A stretch of 64,000 bases of DNA from Bacillus sp. Marseille-Q1617 (GCF_903645295.1 NZ_CAHJXM010000001.1:682001-746000), one strand, 5' to 3'. Positions 32,732 through 42,401 are shown, counted from the stretch's first letter. Notes: generated by a model from the sequence alone, not told the origin. Program-made: numbers and translations.

Positions 32732-34342
32732 ATGGGTAAAAAGATCAATAAAATGTCGGCGCTTCTGATGTCAGGTATGCTGCTTGCAGCAGGCTGCAGC
32801 AACAATAGTGAAAGTGCTTCTTCTGAGAATTATGAATTAGAAAATGTGAAATTCCCTTTGGAAGAACAGGTGACTCTTAAGATGATGACATCTAGTTCAC
32901 CGCTTGCTCCTGACGATCCAAATGAAAAGCTGATCTTCAAAAGACTCCAGGAAGAAACGGGTGTGAAAATCGACTGGACCAATTATACAGCAGGAGAAAC
33001 CTTCAATGAAAAACGGAACCTGGCCGTCGCCAGCGGAGAACTTCCAGACGCAATCATGAATGCGGGCTACAGTGATTATGAGCTGTTAAAGCTTGCAAAG
33101 GATGGAGCGATTGTCCCTGTTGAGGATTTGATTGATGAGCATATGCCCAATCTGAAAAAAGTCTTGGAAGACGCGCCTGAATATCGTGCGATGATGACAG
33201 CTCCCGATGGACATATTTACTCCTTCCCTTGGATTGAAGAACTTGGTTCAGGAAAAGAGAGCATCCACTCCGTCGATGACTTCCCTTGGATAAATGTAGA
33301 GTGGCTAAATAAATTGGGCCTTGAAATGCCTAAAACAACAGATGATCTGAAAGAAGTCCTTAAGGCATTCAAGACACAGGATCCAAACGGAAACGGAGAG
33401 GCGGATGAAATCCCGATGTCCTTCATCATTAATCATGGAGGGGAAGATGTCTCCTTCTTGTTCGGATCATTCGGACTGGGGGAAAACTGGGATCACACCG
33501 TCGTTACAAATGATGGGGAGGTAAAACTGACGGCAGCCGATGAAGGGTATAAGGATGCCATCAATTATTTGAATGAGTTATACAAGGAAGATTTAATCGA
33601 TGTAGAAGCCTTTGAACAAGATTGGAACACCTACCTGTCGAAAGGAAAAGAAGGACGTTACGGCTTGTACTTCACGTGGGATAAAGCAAACATCACGGGT
33701 ATGAACGATAAATACGATCTGATGCCTGCGCTTGAGGGACCTGATGGAACGAAGAATGTAACAAGAACGAACGGAATGGGATTTGACCGGAACCGAATGG
33801 TCATCACGAGTGCTAACAAGAACCTTGAATTGACGGCGAAATGGATTGATCAATTTTATAGTCCGCTTCAATCGGTTCAAAATAACTGGGGAACCTACGG
33901 CGATGACAAGCAGCAAAATATCTTTGAGATGGATACTGCAAGCAATTCATTAAAGCACCTTCCATTAAAAGGAACGGCGCCTGTAGAGCTTAGGGAAAAA
34001 ACATCGGTCGGCGGTCCGCTGGCAATCCTGGACGAATATTATGGAACCGTGACGACGAAACCGGATGATGCTGCCTGGAGACTGGGGCTTATGAAGGATG
34101 TCATGGTACCGGATATGAAGGCGGAAAACATCTACCCGCGAGTATTTTTCTCTCTTGAAGAATTAGATAAGCTTTCAAAGATCGAAACCGATTTGCTTGC
34201 TTATGTGAAGCGTAAAAAAGCAGAATGGATCACAAATGGGAAAGCAGATGAAGAATGGGCAGATTATTTAAAAGAACTTGATCGTCTCGGATTGCAGGAA
34301 TGGCTGAAAATCAAACAGGATGGATATGATCGAAACCAATAA
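32732..34342 (+). CDS. ABC oligosaccharide-binding lipoprotein, LplA-type
   Basis: A 536-residue lipoprotein with signal peptide and lipobox LLAAGC (about residues 17-22), followed by a Ser/Asn-rich linker. The mature domain has DPNGNGEADEIP, the calcium-loop-like motif usual in LplA/YtcQ binding proteins. It captures the oligosaccharide for the two permeases upstream. Start ATG 32732 fits GGGGGT six bases upstream; the TTG two codons earlier is too close. A terminator follows, with GH32 immediately downstream. Confidence 0.9.
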   Translation: MGKKINKMSALLMSGMLLAAGCSNNSESASSENYELENVKFPLEEQVTLKMMTSSSPLAPDDPNEKLIFKRLQEETGVKIDWTNYTAGETFNEKRNLAVASGELPDAIMNAGYSDYELLKLAKDGAIVPVEDLIDEHMPNLKKVLEDAPEYRAMMTAPDGHIYSFPWIEELGSGKESIHSVDDFPWINVEWLNKLGLEMPKTTDDLKEVLKAFKTQDPNGNGEADEIPMSFIINHGGEDVSFLFGSFGLGENWDHTVVTNDGEVKLTAADEGYKDAINYLNELYKEDLIDVEAFEQDWNTYLSKGKEGRYGLYFTWDKANITGMNDKYDLMPALEGPDGTKNVTRTNGMGFDRNRMVITSANKNLELTAKWIDQFYSPLQSVQNNWGTYGDDKQQNIFEMDTASNSLKHLPLKGTAPVELREKTSVGGPLAILDEYYGTVTTKPDDAAWRLGLMKDVMVPDMKAENIYPRVFFSLEELDKLSKIETDLLAYVKRKKAEWITNGKADEEWADYLKELDRLGLQEWLKIKQDGYDRNQ

Positions 34343-34349
34343 CATATTC

Positions 34350-34385
34350 AGGCTGTACCTTGCTTAGGCAATCGTACAGCCTTTT
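34350..34385 (+). terminator. Terminator or attenuator before GH32
   Basis: AGGCTGTAC / GTACAGCCT hairpin followed by TTTT, placed between the binding protein and GH32 so that it may tune relative expression. Confidence 0.75.
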
Positions 34386-34405
34386 GAATGAAAAGGAGGA
34401 TTCAT

Positions 34406-35911
34406 ATGACAAACGATTATCAAGAAAAAACTACTTTATATTCAGAAACCCATCGTCCACAATTTCATTTTTCCCCAAAGGAAAAGTGGCTGAATGATCC
34501 CAATGGGATGGTCTATTTTGAAGGGGAATATCATCTCTTCTTTCAATATCATCCTCATGGGACTACGTGGGGTCCGATGCACTGGGGGCATGCGGTGAGT
34601 CGCGATCTGATTCATTGGGAGGAGCTGCCGGTCGCCCTGTATCCTGATGAGCATGGTGCTATTTTCTCCGGTAGTGCGGTGGTCGATTGGAAGAATACCT
34701 CAGGTTTCTTTGAAGAAGGGAACGGGGGGCTGGTAGCCATTTATACAAATGCGGACACCTATCCGGATTCCGATCGACCGAGACAGAGACAAAGCCTTGC
34801 GTTTAGCCGTGATAAGGGCAGGACGTGGGAAACATACAAAGGTAATCCTGTCCTCTCAGATGAAGACATTACCGATTACCGGGATCCAAAGGTATTCTGG
34901 CACGAAGAATCTGAACGTTGGGTAATGGTGCTGGCGACGGGTCAAACGATTACGATTTATACGTCCCCTAACTTGATTGACTGGGAGTTCGCGAGTGAAT
35001 TTGGTCAGGGCGAAGGGGCCCATACAGGGGTATGGGAATGCCCCGACCTGTTTCCACTTATGGTCGACGGAAATCCCGATCATGTGAGATGGGTGATGCT
35101 GGTGAGTATCGGTGATAACCCTCATCATAAGGAAGGTTCAAGGACCCAGTACTTTGTTGGAGATTTTGACGGCAAGACGTTTATCAATAGCTATGATGGG
35201 GACACCATTTTCTGGCTTGATCACGGAAGGGACAATTATGCCGGAGTGAGCTGGTCCGATATCCCTGAAAAGGACGGCAGACGCATTTACCTTGGATGGA
35301 TGAACAACTGGAGATATGCAAACCATGTCCCGACTGAGTCATGGAGAGGAGCCATGACGCTGCCTCGAGAGCTGAACTTGATCTCAACTGCAGAGGGTAT
35401 TCAGCTTTTACAAAAACCTGTATCCGAGATAAATGAAATCAGAAAAGAACCGCAGATCTTCAAGGTAATTGGATTGACAGAAAAAGGGTACTCGATCGAT
35501 GTAAATCATGAATTAGTGGAAGTGAATCTTTCTGTAACGTTTGAAGATGCACAAGAGTTCGAGCTGGTTATCAATCATTCAACAGATGAATTAACCAGTG
35601 TGAATTATAATCGATTCACCGGCATGTTATCGGTCGATCGGACTCAATCAGGGAAAAGCGGGTTTTCGGATTCCTTTTCTGGAATCTCCGAGGTCTCTGT
35701 GGATTTACTGGACGATACACTCATCCTTCAGCTATTCCTGGACGCTTCTTCCCTGGAGGTATTCGCACAAGGGGGCAGGAAGGCATTGACCAACTTGATT
35801 TTCCCGAAGCAAACAAAGTGCACCCTTTCCCTTTCTGCACTTGGGGGCGGGGCCATGGTTGAAGAGATCTCGATTACCAAACTATCCTCTATATGGGGAA
35901 AGGGAGTTTGA
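34406..35911 (+). CDS. GH32 beta-fructosidase (cytoplasmic levanase/inulinase/invertase type)
   Basis: A 501-residue glycoside hydrolase family 32 enzyme: nucleophile D31 in WLNDPNG, transition-state aspartate D160 in YRDPKVFW and acid/base E211 in WECPDLF, then a C-terminal beta-sandwich with DASSLEVFAQGG. There is no signal peptide, so it acts inside the cell. Because sugar enters through an ABC system without phosphorylation, it most likely hydrolyses short fructo-oligosaccharides or sucrose rather than sucrose-6-phosphate. AAAGGAGG precedes ATG 34406. The fructose released would be phosphorylated by the kinase encoded four bases later. Confidence 0.92.
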   Translation: MTNDYQEKTTLYSETHRPQFHFSPKEKWLNDPNGMVYFEGEYHLFFQYHPHGTTWGPMHWGHAVSRDLIHWEELPVALYPDEHGAIFSGSAVVDWKNTSGFFEEGNGGLVAIYTNADTYPDSDRPRQRQSLAFSRDKGRTWETYKGNPVLSDEDITDYRDPKVFWHEESERWVMVLATGQTITIYTSPNLIDWEFASEFGQGEGAHTGVWECPDLFPLMVDGNPDHVRWVMLVSIGDNPHHKEGSRTQYFVGDFDGKTFINSYDGDTIFWLDHGRDNYAGVSWSDIPEKDGRRIYLGWMNNWRYANHVPTESWRGAMTLPRELNLISTAEGIQLLQKPVSEINEIRKEPQIFKVIGLTEKGYSIDVNHELVEVNLSVTFEDAQEFELVINHSTDELTSVNYNRFTGMLSVDRTQSGKSGFSDSFSGISEVSVDLLDDTLILQLFLDASSLEVFAQGGRKALTNLIFPKQTKCTLSLSALGGGAMVEEISITKLSSIWGKGV

Positions 35912-35915
35912 TAAC

Positions 35916-36860
35916 ATGAATGAACCATCGATCCTGTGCATTGGTGAATTGCTCATCGATTTCTTTTGTACCGATATCGATACCGACCTGGTTCAGGGAC
36001 AATCCTTTTCAAAGCAAGCAGGAGGGGCTCCAGCCAATGTGTGCGCCGCCATTTCCACACTTGGGGGGAGCGCCAGATTCCTGAGTAAGGTTGGAAATGA
36101 TCCGTTCGGCCATTTCTTGATACAGACCATGAAAGATCTTGCCATCGATGAATCATCCATTCTTCTAGATGATGATCATCCTACGACATTGGCGTTTGTG
36201 TCATTGAAAGGGGATGGGGAAAGAGATTTTGTGTTTAATAGGGGGGCTGATGCCCAGCTGAGCCTCAAAGAGCTTCATGAAAGCGACTGGAGGGAATCTT
36301 CGATCATTCACTTCGGTTCCGCAACTGCCTTACTGGAAGATCCCTTCAAGTCGGCATACGTATCCTTCATTCAAACGGTCAAAGAAGCAGGCAAATTCAT
36401 CTCCTTTGATCCGAACTTTCGAAAGGATCTGTGGAAAGGGAGAGAAGGGGACTTTGTGGCGCTGGCCGAACATTGCATAAGTCAAGCTGACTTCGTCAAA
36501 GTAAGCGAAGAGGAATGTAAGATTATATCTGGATTCACACAGCTATCAGATGGAGTTGAATGTCTTCATACGCTGGGAGCGAGTACCGTAGCCGTCACCT
36601 TGGGGAAAGATGGAACCCTGATTTCAAACGGAAAAGAGTCGTGTATTGTCCCAAGCATCCCCGTTCATTCCGTCGATTCGACAGGGGCAGGGGATGCATT
36701 TGTTGGAGCGGCTCTGTATCAATTCAATCACTCTCAGGATCCGAAAGTACTCGTGGAGAATTTCACTGAATTAAAGAGCATCATTTCCATCAGTAATCGC
36801 GTGGGGGCAGCTGTTTGTACAAAAATGGGGGCAATCAACGCAATCAGAGAAATAAAGTGA
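35916..36860 (+). CDS. PfkB-family fructokinase
   Basis: A 314-residue sugar kinase of the PfkB/ribokinase family. The N-terminal signature QAGGAPANVCAAISTLGG and the C-terminal STGAGDAFVGAALYQ, with the catalytic Asp, are both intact. It should convert fructose to fructose-6-phosphate. It starts four bases after the GH32 stop, with AAAGGGAG overlapping the end of that gene. The longer frame from 35841 overlaps GH32 and lacks a site. Confidence 0.9.
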   Translation: MNEPSILCIGELLIDFFCTDIDTDLVQGQSFSKQAGGAPANVCAAISTLGGSARFLSKVGNDPFGHFLIQTMKDLAIDESSILLDDDHPTTLAFVSLKGDGERDFVFNRGADAQLSLKELHESDWRESSIIHFGSATALLEDPFKSAYVSFIQTVKEAGKFISFDPNFRKDLWKGREGDFVALAEHCISQADFVKVSEEECKIISGFTQLSDGVECLHTLGASTVAVTLGKDGTLISNGKESCIVPSIPVHSVDSTGAGDAFVGAALYQFNHSQDPKVLVENFTELKSIISISNRVGAAVCTKMGAINAIREIK

Positions 36861-36923
36861 TGGGATTCTTATAGGTTACTTTATGGAAGCTCATTGGAGA
36901 GCTTTTCTCTGCAATTGGTTTTA

Positions 36924-36952
36924 GGCCAGGATATTTCCTGGCCATATTTGTT
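36924..36952. terminator. Weak terminator after fructokinase
   Basis: GGCCAGGA / TCCTGGCC stem with a 4-base loop, followed by ATATTTGTT. Confidence 0.55.
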
Positions 36953-36966
36953 CCTAATGATATGTT

Positions 36967-37779
36967 CTACCCCAACCAATGCCGTGGCTTATCCAAGTAA
37001 TCCGGAAGTTTAGTATGAATATCGCCGATTGCTGAATTGACTTGTGATTGTGTCAGGAAGAGCGTATCTGTTAGGTCAGCACCGCGTAAATCGGCATCTC
37101 TAAGGTCGGCACCGATAAAGTCAGCCTTCTTTACATCACTATTTCTTAAGTTTGCACCAATCATTAATTTTCCGCGAAAATCTTCACCTTGAAGGTTTAA
37201 TCCTTTTAGATTCGCTCCCAATAAGTCTCTATCTTTCTTGATTCTAATCCTCTTAACTTTATGATTCAGGTCGCTTCTATATAGTTTGCTAGTCTCTATT
37301 AATAGTGCATTGACTTTGCTTCTATGTGCAGGAACATCTATTTCTATCATTTCCTTTGGATTTTTTATGGTTAGCTCCATCGTTTCTTCGTAACTTATTT
37401 GAAGGCTGGATTGAATCGATTGAGTTTCTTTTAGATTTAAGGCTTGCTGGAGATACCAGAGCATTTCATGCAGCTGCTGGACAATAGGATAAACAGCAAG
37501 CATTTCTTCTGCTTGTTCAGCATCTTCACGCCAATCCCTTCCGTTATAAATAGACTGGGAAACATGCTGGCCAGCACCGAAACACTCATAAGATACACAA
37601 CCACGGAAGCCTTTTTCCCTCAATTGGCCGTGTATAGCACACAAGTTGTCTGAACATAAATTTCTGCAAGGCTCTCCACCATCTTTGTTCAAAGGGAAAT
37701 CAGCAGATTTTCCATAAGGTAACGCCACGCAGCATAACCCAAAGCAATTTTTACAATCCGACTTTAATTCATGTAACAT
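36967..37779 (-). CDS. Pentapeptide-repeat protein with N-terminal cysteine cluster
   Basis: A 270-residue protein. The N-terminal 75 residues hold about eight cysteines (CKNCFGLCC, PCRNLCSDNLC, CVSYEC), like YkgJ-type metal-binding clusters. The middle (75-185) is helical, and residues about 188-245 form pentapeptide repeats of the A(D/N)LxG type (LLGANLKGLNLQG, DFIGADLRDADLRGADL). Its role is unknown. The repeats are too few to mimic DNA fully as Qnr-type proteins do. AGGAAG sits before ATG 37779; the GTG three codons upstream is less likely. It is monocistronic. Confidence 0.8.
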   Translation of the reverse strand: MLHELKSDCKNCFGLCCVALPYGKSADFPLNKDGGEPCRNLCSDNLCAIHGQLREKGFRGCVSYECFGAGQHVSQSIYNGRDWREDAEQAEEMLAVYPIVQQLHEMLWYLQQALNLKETQSIQSSLQISYEETMELTIKNPKEMIEIDVPAHRSKVNALLIETSKLYRSDLNHKVKRIRIKKDRDLLGANLKGLNLQGEDFRGKLMIGANLRNSDVKKADFIGADLRDADLRGADLTDTLFLTQSQVNSAIGDIHTKLPDYLDKPRHWLG

Positions 37780-37981
37780 CTTCAGCACTTCCTATATTTT
37801 ATATATTGAAATTGTTAGTCATTCAGTAGTTTTTTTGAGTTTATATCCTTACACACTACGAATAAATTGAATATTATTATATTCCATATATTAACATAGG
37901 GCAGCGGGAAGAGGGGACAGGTGATGTGGCCCATTTTTAGAGGGGGGTTGCCGGTCACATTCTCCCGTTTAAAAAGCTTTA

Positions 37982-38036
37982 AAAAAAGAGTTGGTTTATC
38001 AGTTATCCGTCATACTGCTAAGCCGGCTCTTTTTGT
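37982..38036. terminator. Orphan terminator-like hairpin
   Basis: AAAAAGAG..GG.TTA / TAAGCC..CTCTTTTT arms. No plus-strand gene ends just before it, so it may insulate the frl promoter. Confidence 0.6.
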
Positions 38037-38110
38037 ATTACATAAAACATAACTGAAAAACATGTCGTAATTTGTATATTGAAAATAGTATGAAAATTTT
38101 AAATAAACTG

Positions 38111-38142
38111 TTTACATATAACGTCATATGACGTATTATAAT
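38111..38142 (+). promoter_or_regulatory. Promoter of the frl operon
   Basis: TATAAT (38137-38142) with TTTACA at 38111-38116. The 20-base spacer is long, so the -35 assignment is uncertain. An operator palindrome lies in the spacer. Confidence 0.5.
38121..38134. promoter_or_regulatory. FrlR operator candidate 1
   Basis: ACGTCATATGACGT, a perfect 14-bp palindrome between -35 and -10. It shares the pattern AYGTCAYATRACRT with operator 2. Confidence 0.75.
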
Positions 38143-38152
38143 TATCAATATG

Positions 38153-38166
38153 ATGTCACATAACAT
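38153..38166. promoter_or_regulatory. FrlR operator candidate 2
   Basis: ATGTCACATAACAT inside the longer ATGATGT-N6-ACATCAT palindrome, 32 bp (three helical turns) from operator 1, just after the expected start point. Confidence 0.75.
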
Positions 38167-38190
38167 CATAAAATCTCGGAGGTGCTTTTC

Positions 38191-39216
38191 ATGACACATT
38201 CATTATCTCAATCAGCAATCAAAAACAATGGAAAGGAGGGAATGAAACAAGAGCATGTAAATCAAATTCAAAATGCCATTAACGCAATTGAGAAGAAAAA
38301 TATTCAAAATGTATTTTTCGTAGCCTGCGGCGGATCCATGGCGTCCTTATCGTTTGGCGACTACTTCGTTACGAAAGATACTGGAAAACCAAGCTTCGTT
38401 TATACTTCTAACGAATTTGTCCATTCCGAACCTAAAGGGTTAAATGAAAACAGTCTGGTTATCTTGCGTTCTCACTCTGGAACAACACCGGAAACAGTTA
38501 AAGCAGCTACATATGCTAGAAATATAGGTGCCTTGACTGTTGCCATCTCGATGGATACAGAATCCCCGCTTTGCAAAGAAGCAGAATATGTCCTTCACTA
38601 TAATTACAAAGATGGATCAGATGCCATTGATGGTGAAATCGGTATTTATTACACATTTATTTTCAAATTGTTAAAAACCCTTACAGGTGACGAAAAGTAT
38701 GATAGAGGAATTGATCAGTTAAGCAATCTTGAAGGATTAATCGAAACGAATCAGGAGAAGCATAAAGATGCGGCTTTTGAATTCGGTAAGCGGAATAAGA
38801 GAGAGAAAACCATTTATACGATGGCAAGCGGCGCGTATATCCATCATGCATACTCGTTCACCAGCTGCCTGTTGATGGAAATGTTATGGATCAATTCAAA
38901 TGCGATTCATTCAGGTGAATACTTCCACGGTCCGTTTGAAATCACGGATTATGATGTTCCATTCCTGCTGATTGTCGGTGAGGGTCCTAGTAAGCCTTTG
39001 GATCAGCGTGCGCTGGATTTCGTCACAAAATACAGTGAGAAAGTAGAAGTGGTAGACGTCAGCAAATTCGATTACAGCGGTGTGGATGATGATTTGAAAG
39101 AGTATTTTGGTCCAGCCTTGGCAGGTCCTGTCATGCGCCTGTATGCAGATGGTTTGGCAGAGCACACAGGTCACCCGCTGTCTGTTAGAAGATACATGTG
39201 GAAAATGGAGTATTAA
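38191..39216 (+). CDS. frlB: Fructosamine-6-phosphate deglycase (SIS domain)
   Basis: A 341-residue SIS-domain enzyme that by eye follows B. subtilis FrlB throughout: VFFVACGGSMASL, SHSGTTPETVKAA, ESPLCKEAEYV, the active-site-like LLMEMLWINSNAIHSGEYFHGPFE and the C-terminal HPLSVRRYMWKMEY. FrlB releases glucose-6-phosphate and the free amino acid from fructosamine-6-phosphates made by FrlD. It is the first gene of frlBONMD-frlR. CGGAGGTGC precedes ATG 38191; GTG 38182 is inside the RBS. Confidence 0.93.
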   Translation: MTHSLSQSAIKNNGKEGMKQEHVNQIQNAINAIEKKNIQNVFFVACGGSMASLSFGDYFVTKDTGKPSFVYTSNEFVHSEPKGLNENSLVILRSHSGTTPETVKAATYARNIGALTVAISMDTESPLCKEAEYVLHYNYKDGSDAIDGEIGIYYTFIFKLLKTLTGDEKYDRGIDQLSNLEGLIETNQEKHKDAAFEFGKRNKREKTIYTMASGAYIHHAYSFTSCLLMEMLWINSNAIHSGEYFHGPFEITDYDVPFLLIVGEGPSKPLDQRALDFVTKYSEKVEVVDVSKFDYSGVDDDLKEYFGPALAGPVMRLYADGLAEHTGHPLSVRRYMWKMEY

Positions 39217-39276
39217 TTGTCATTCACTTGGTGTAAAATCTATTAAAAAAATAACGGTATGGATGAGGGGATATTA

Positions 39277-40554
39277 GTGAAAAAAATGTTGAGCTTTCTT
39301 CTAGCAGGCTTTACCGCTGCCAGTCTTCTGGCAGGGTGTAACTCATCTGACTCAAGTTCCGCATCTAAAGAAGGGGAAGTCGTTATTGATTTCTTTCACC
39401 GTTGGCCAAATGAGCCCAGAAAATCATTCTATGATGAGAAAATCAAAGAGTTTGAAGAATCGCATCCTGGTGTCACCATAAATGTCGATTCTGTTTTGAA
39501 TGACTCTTATAAAGAAAAGGTAAGAGTTTTAGTATCAAACGATGGCCTGCCTGATATTTTCTCTTCATGGTCAGACTCCTTTGCTGAAAATCTGGTCAGC
39601 TCCGGCCGGATAAAAGAGCTGGATGACATCATTAGTGAAGACCAAGAATGGAGCGGAAATATTCTTGAATCCCAGTATCAAGGGTTTACCTTTGATGATA
39701 AAACATATGGAATTCCTTTCACAGTAGATGGAAAAGCCTTCTTCTATAACAAACAGATCTTTGAAAAACATAATATTGAGGTTCCAAAGACTTACGATGA
39801 GATGCTTAAAGCATTGGATCAATTAAAGTCAGCTGGCTATGAAACTCCTCTTGTCGAAGGGTTAACAAATGCCTGGGCAATTTCTCACTATATGGGTACG
39901 ATCTTTGACCGCGTTGTGGATCCTGAAGTCCGCGAGGCAGACTATAAGCTGGAGAGTACTTCCCCTTTTACAGATGAAGGATATATTAAAGGGTTGGAGA
40001 TGTTCCAAGAGCTGACGGGTTATATGGGAGAAGTCTCTACCGCCATTGATCACGAAGCAGCACGAAATATGTTTGCCGCTGGAGAAGTGCCTGTTCTTTA
40101 TATGCAGTTTGCTGAAGTAGGGTTGGTTCAAGAGATTGGGGATGTAGAAATTGGTTTCTTCAACTTCCCTGAAGTAACGGATGGAGAAGGACGGGCGGAT
40201 TCCCTGACCGGTGCTCCTGAAGGCTGGATGCTTAGCAAGGATGCTCCTGAAGAAGCGGTTGAATTCCTGAAATTCTTGACTTCCGAGGAAACAGCTCAGG
40301 AATTCACGAAAGCAGACGGCCAATTAAATGCCGTGAAAAATGGCGTCACTGAAGAAAACACGAGTCCTACCAGCTATGAAGCGTATCAAATTGTGTTAGA
40401 TGCATCCAATACAGCACCATGGTTTGATAATGCGGTTGATATTACGATTGCAGATATCTTCATGCGTGGCGGTCAGGAACTGGCAACGAAACAAAAAACA
40501 CCAGAAGATATTATGAAAGAGGTTCAAAAAGAAGCAGCGAAAATGAGTGAGTAA
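39277..40554 (+). CDS. frlO: Fructosamine-binding lipoprotein
   Basis: A 425-residue ABC solute-binding lipoprotein with signal peptide and lipobox SLLAGC (about residues 16-21) followed by a Ser-rich linker. The type 1 sugar-binding fold starts at VVIDFFHRWPNEPRK. Its position between frlB and the two permeases equals B. subtilis frlO. It captures fructosamines (Amadori products). GTG 39277 fits the GAGGGG box upstream; the ATG at 39259 has no site. A hairpin after the gene probably boosts its relative level. Confidence 0.88.
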   Translation: MKKMLSFLLAGFTAASLLAGCNSSDSSSASKEGEVVIDFFHRWPNEPRKSFYDEKIKEFEESHPGVTINVDSVLNDSYKEKVRVLVSNDGLPDIFSSWSDSFAENLVSSGRIKELDDIISEDQEWSGNILESQYQGFTFDDKTYGIPFTVDGKAFFYNKQIFEKHNIEVPKTYDEMLKALDQLKSAGYETPLVEGLTNAWAISHYMGTIFDRVVDPEVREADYKLESTSPFTDEGYIKGLEMFQELTGYMGEVSTAIDHEAARNMFAAGEVPVLYMQFAEVGLVQEIGDVEIGFFNFPEVTDGEGRADSLTGAPEGWMLSKDAPEEAVEFLKFLTSEETAQEFTKADGQLNAVKNGVTEENTSPTSYEAYQIVLDASNTAPWFDNAVDITIADIFMRGGQELATKQKTPEDIMKEVQKEAAKMSE

Positions 40555-40562
40555 AAGGGAGG

Positions 40563-40591
40563 GCCCTGACATTCGGGTGTCGGGGCTTTCT
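40563..40591 (+). terminator. Intercistronic hairpin after frlO
   Basis: GCCCTGACA (40563-40571) pairs with TGTCGGGGC (40578-40586), then TTTCTC. Partial terminator or mRNA stabiliser giving more binding protein than permease. Confidence 0.75.
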
Positions 40592-40617
40592 CATTAACAT
40601 GAAAGTGGGTGACACGC

Positions 40618-41502
40618 TTGAATTTTAAAAAAATGTCTTTAACGCCAATTTTGTTCCTTCTGCCAACCGTCCTATTTTTAGGTATTTTCATTTACATACC
40701 ACTCATTCAAAACTTTTATAACAGCTTCTTTGATTTCAATGTGTTTTCAGATTCAAAAGAGTTTGTAGGTTTAAGCAATATAAAAGAATTATTTCGGGAT
40801 GAAGTGATCGGGATAGCATTCTTAAATAACCTGAAATATGGAGCGATATCGGTGATCTTTCAGATATTCTTTGCCTTGATACTGGCTAGTATTCTAGAAG
40901 ATAAGTTGTTTCGGAGAGTCGCTCCAGCACTGAGGGTCATTTATTTTATCCCTGTCATGATCTCCATTTCGGTCATCGCTCTGTTATTTGGCTTTGTATA
41001 CAACCCGCAAATCGGTTTGTTAAACAGCTTTCTGGAGTTAATCGGACTCGGTGATCTTGCAAAACCCTGGCTTGGTAATTCGACGACTGCGATCTACAGT
41101 GTCATTGCCATGTCACAATGGCAGAGTATCGGCTTAATCACGATGCTGTTCATTGTCGCTATTCAAAAAATCCCTGCTGAATTGTATGAAGCCTCCCACA
41201 TAGATGGTGCCGGGAAGATCCGTCAGTTCTTTCATATTACACTACCCCAAGTAAAGGAAACCATGTTTGTCAATCTGTTGATTACAGTCACTGGTTCCAT
41301 CCTGGTCTTTAATGAACCCTATATTTTAACCAATGGCGGACCTGGCAACGGTTCGATGACACTAGCCGTCCATATGTATCAAAATGGATTTTTCAAGGAC
41401 AATATGGGTTATGCTTCTTCAATCGCAACACTGATGTTTTTATTGTCAGCAATCTTTGCATTAGTCCAAATCAAAGTGTCTAAAACTGGAAAGGAGGATT
41501 GA
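40618..41502 (+). CDS. frlN: Fructosamine ABC permease
   Basis: A 294-residue permease with six membrane segments and the EAA loop YEASHIDGAGKIRQFF (about residue 190-205). The sequence before the start, AAAGTGGGTGA, closely resembles a full Shine-Dalgarno and fits TTG 40618 best; GTG 40609 lies within it. It pairs with FrlM. No ATPase gene is in the operon, as in B. subtilis, where MsmX energises the Frl system. Confidence 0.87.
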   Translation: MNFKKMSLTPILFLLPTVLFLGIFIYIPLIQNFYNSFFDFNVFSDSKEFVGLSNIKELFRDEVIGIAFLNNLKYGAISVIFQIFFALILASILEDKLFRRVAPALRVIYFIPVMISISVIALLFGFVYNPQIGLLNSFLELIGLGDLAKPWLGNSTTAIYSVIAMSQWQSIGLITMLFIVAIQKIPAELYEASHIDGAGKIRQFFHITLPQVKETMFVNLLITVTGSILVFNEPYILTNGGPGNGSMTLAVHMYQNGFFKDNMGYASSIATLMFLLSAIFALVQIKVSKTGKED

Positions 41503-41507
41503 AGAAG

Positions 41508-42395
41508 GTGAAACTGGAAAATCTTACAACCGAAAAAACACTTTTACCTGCTCCTCAAAGAAACTACATGCCGCTCAAAACGCGTATATCGAGAAATATC
41601 GTTTTTCTTGGATTATTGATTTTCGCCTTGATGATTCTATACCCGCTTTTTTGGATGTTTATCTCTTCTTTTAAAAGTTATCAGGAAATTTATTCAAACG
41701 TTTGGGCACTTCCGAGTGAATGGCATTTTGAAAATTATGCATTGGCCTGGGAAAAAGGGATTCAAAACTATTTCTTGAATAGTGCTTACGTTACTGGCTT
41801 TTCAATCCTCCTTACGGTGATGTCAGGGACGATGGCTGCCTTTGTCCTGGCCCGGCACCGTAATCGCTGGATTGATGCGGCTCTTCTATTCATCATTGGC
41901 GGTTTAATGATGAATCCAGAGGTTGCTCTCATTCCTTTGTTTGAAATTCTAACATTCTTTAACTTAATCGATACGAGATGGGCGTTAATCTTAACGTATG
42001 TGGCTTATAGACTTCCTCTTACGATTATCCTCATCCGCGCTTTCTTTATCACAGTACCAAAAGAGCTATCAGAATCTGCTTTAATCGATGGATGCAGTGA
42101 GTTTGGGATCTATTGGAGAATCTACTTGCCTATGTCCATCCCGATCGTCATTACTTCCGTTATTATCAACGCATTTTATGCATGGAATGAATTTCTGTTT
42201 GCGACGGTATTTATCAATTCCAGTGAATTGAAAACGATCCCATCCGGATTGATGGTCTTCAGAGATGCTTTGAGAACCGATTGGGGTGTCTTATTATCTG
42301 GAATGGTGATTGCATCAGTACCGATGGTGATTCTATTGATTGTTCTACAAAAATATTTAGTACGAGGCTTATCTGAAGGCTCGGTGAAAGGATAG
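41508..42395 (+). CDS. frlM: Fructosamine ABC permease
   Basis: A 295-residue permease: cytoplasmic N-terminus of about 30 residues, six membrane segments, EAA loop SESALIDGCSEFGIYWRI (about residue 185-205) and C-terminal KYLVRGLSEGSVKG, typical of MalG-like subunits. GTG 41508 is chosen because AAAGGAGG (about 41490-41497) then has a 10-base spacing; TTG 41499 is too close. Confidence 0.88.
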   Translation: MKLENLTTEKTLLPAPQRNYMPLKTRISRNIVFLGLLIFALMILYPLFWMFISSFKSYQEIYSNVWALPSEWHFENYALAWEKGIQNYFLNSAYVTGFSILLTVMSGTMAAFVLARHRNRWIDAALLFIIGGLMMNPEVALIPLFEILTFFNLIDTRWALILTYVAYRLPLTIILIRAFFITVPKELSESALIDGCSEFGIYWRIYLPMSIPIVITSVIINAFYAWNEFLFATVFINSSELKTIPSGLMVFRDALRTDWGVLLSGMVIASVPMVILLIVLQKYLVRGLSEGSVKG

Positions 42396-42401
42396 AAACC
42401 T

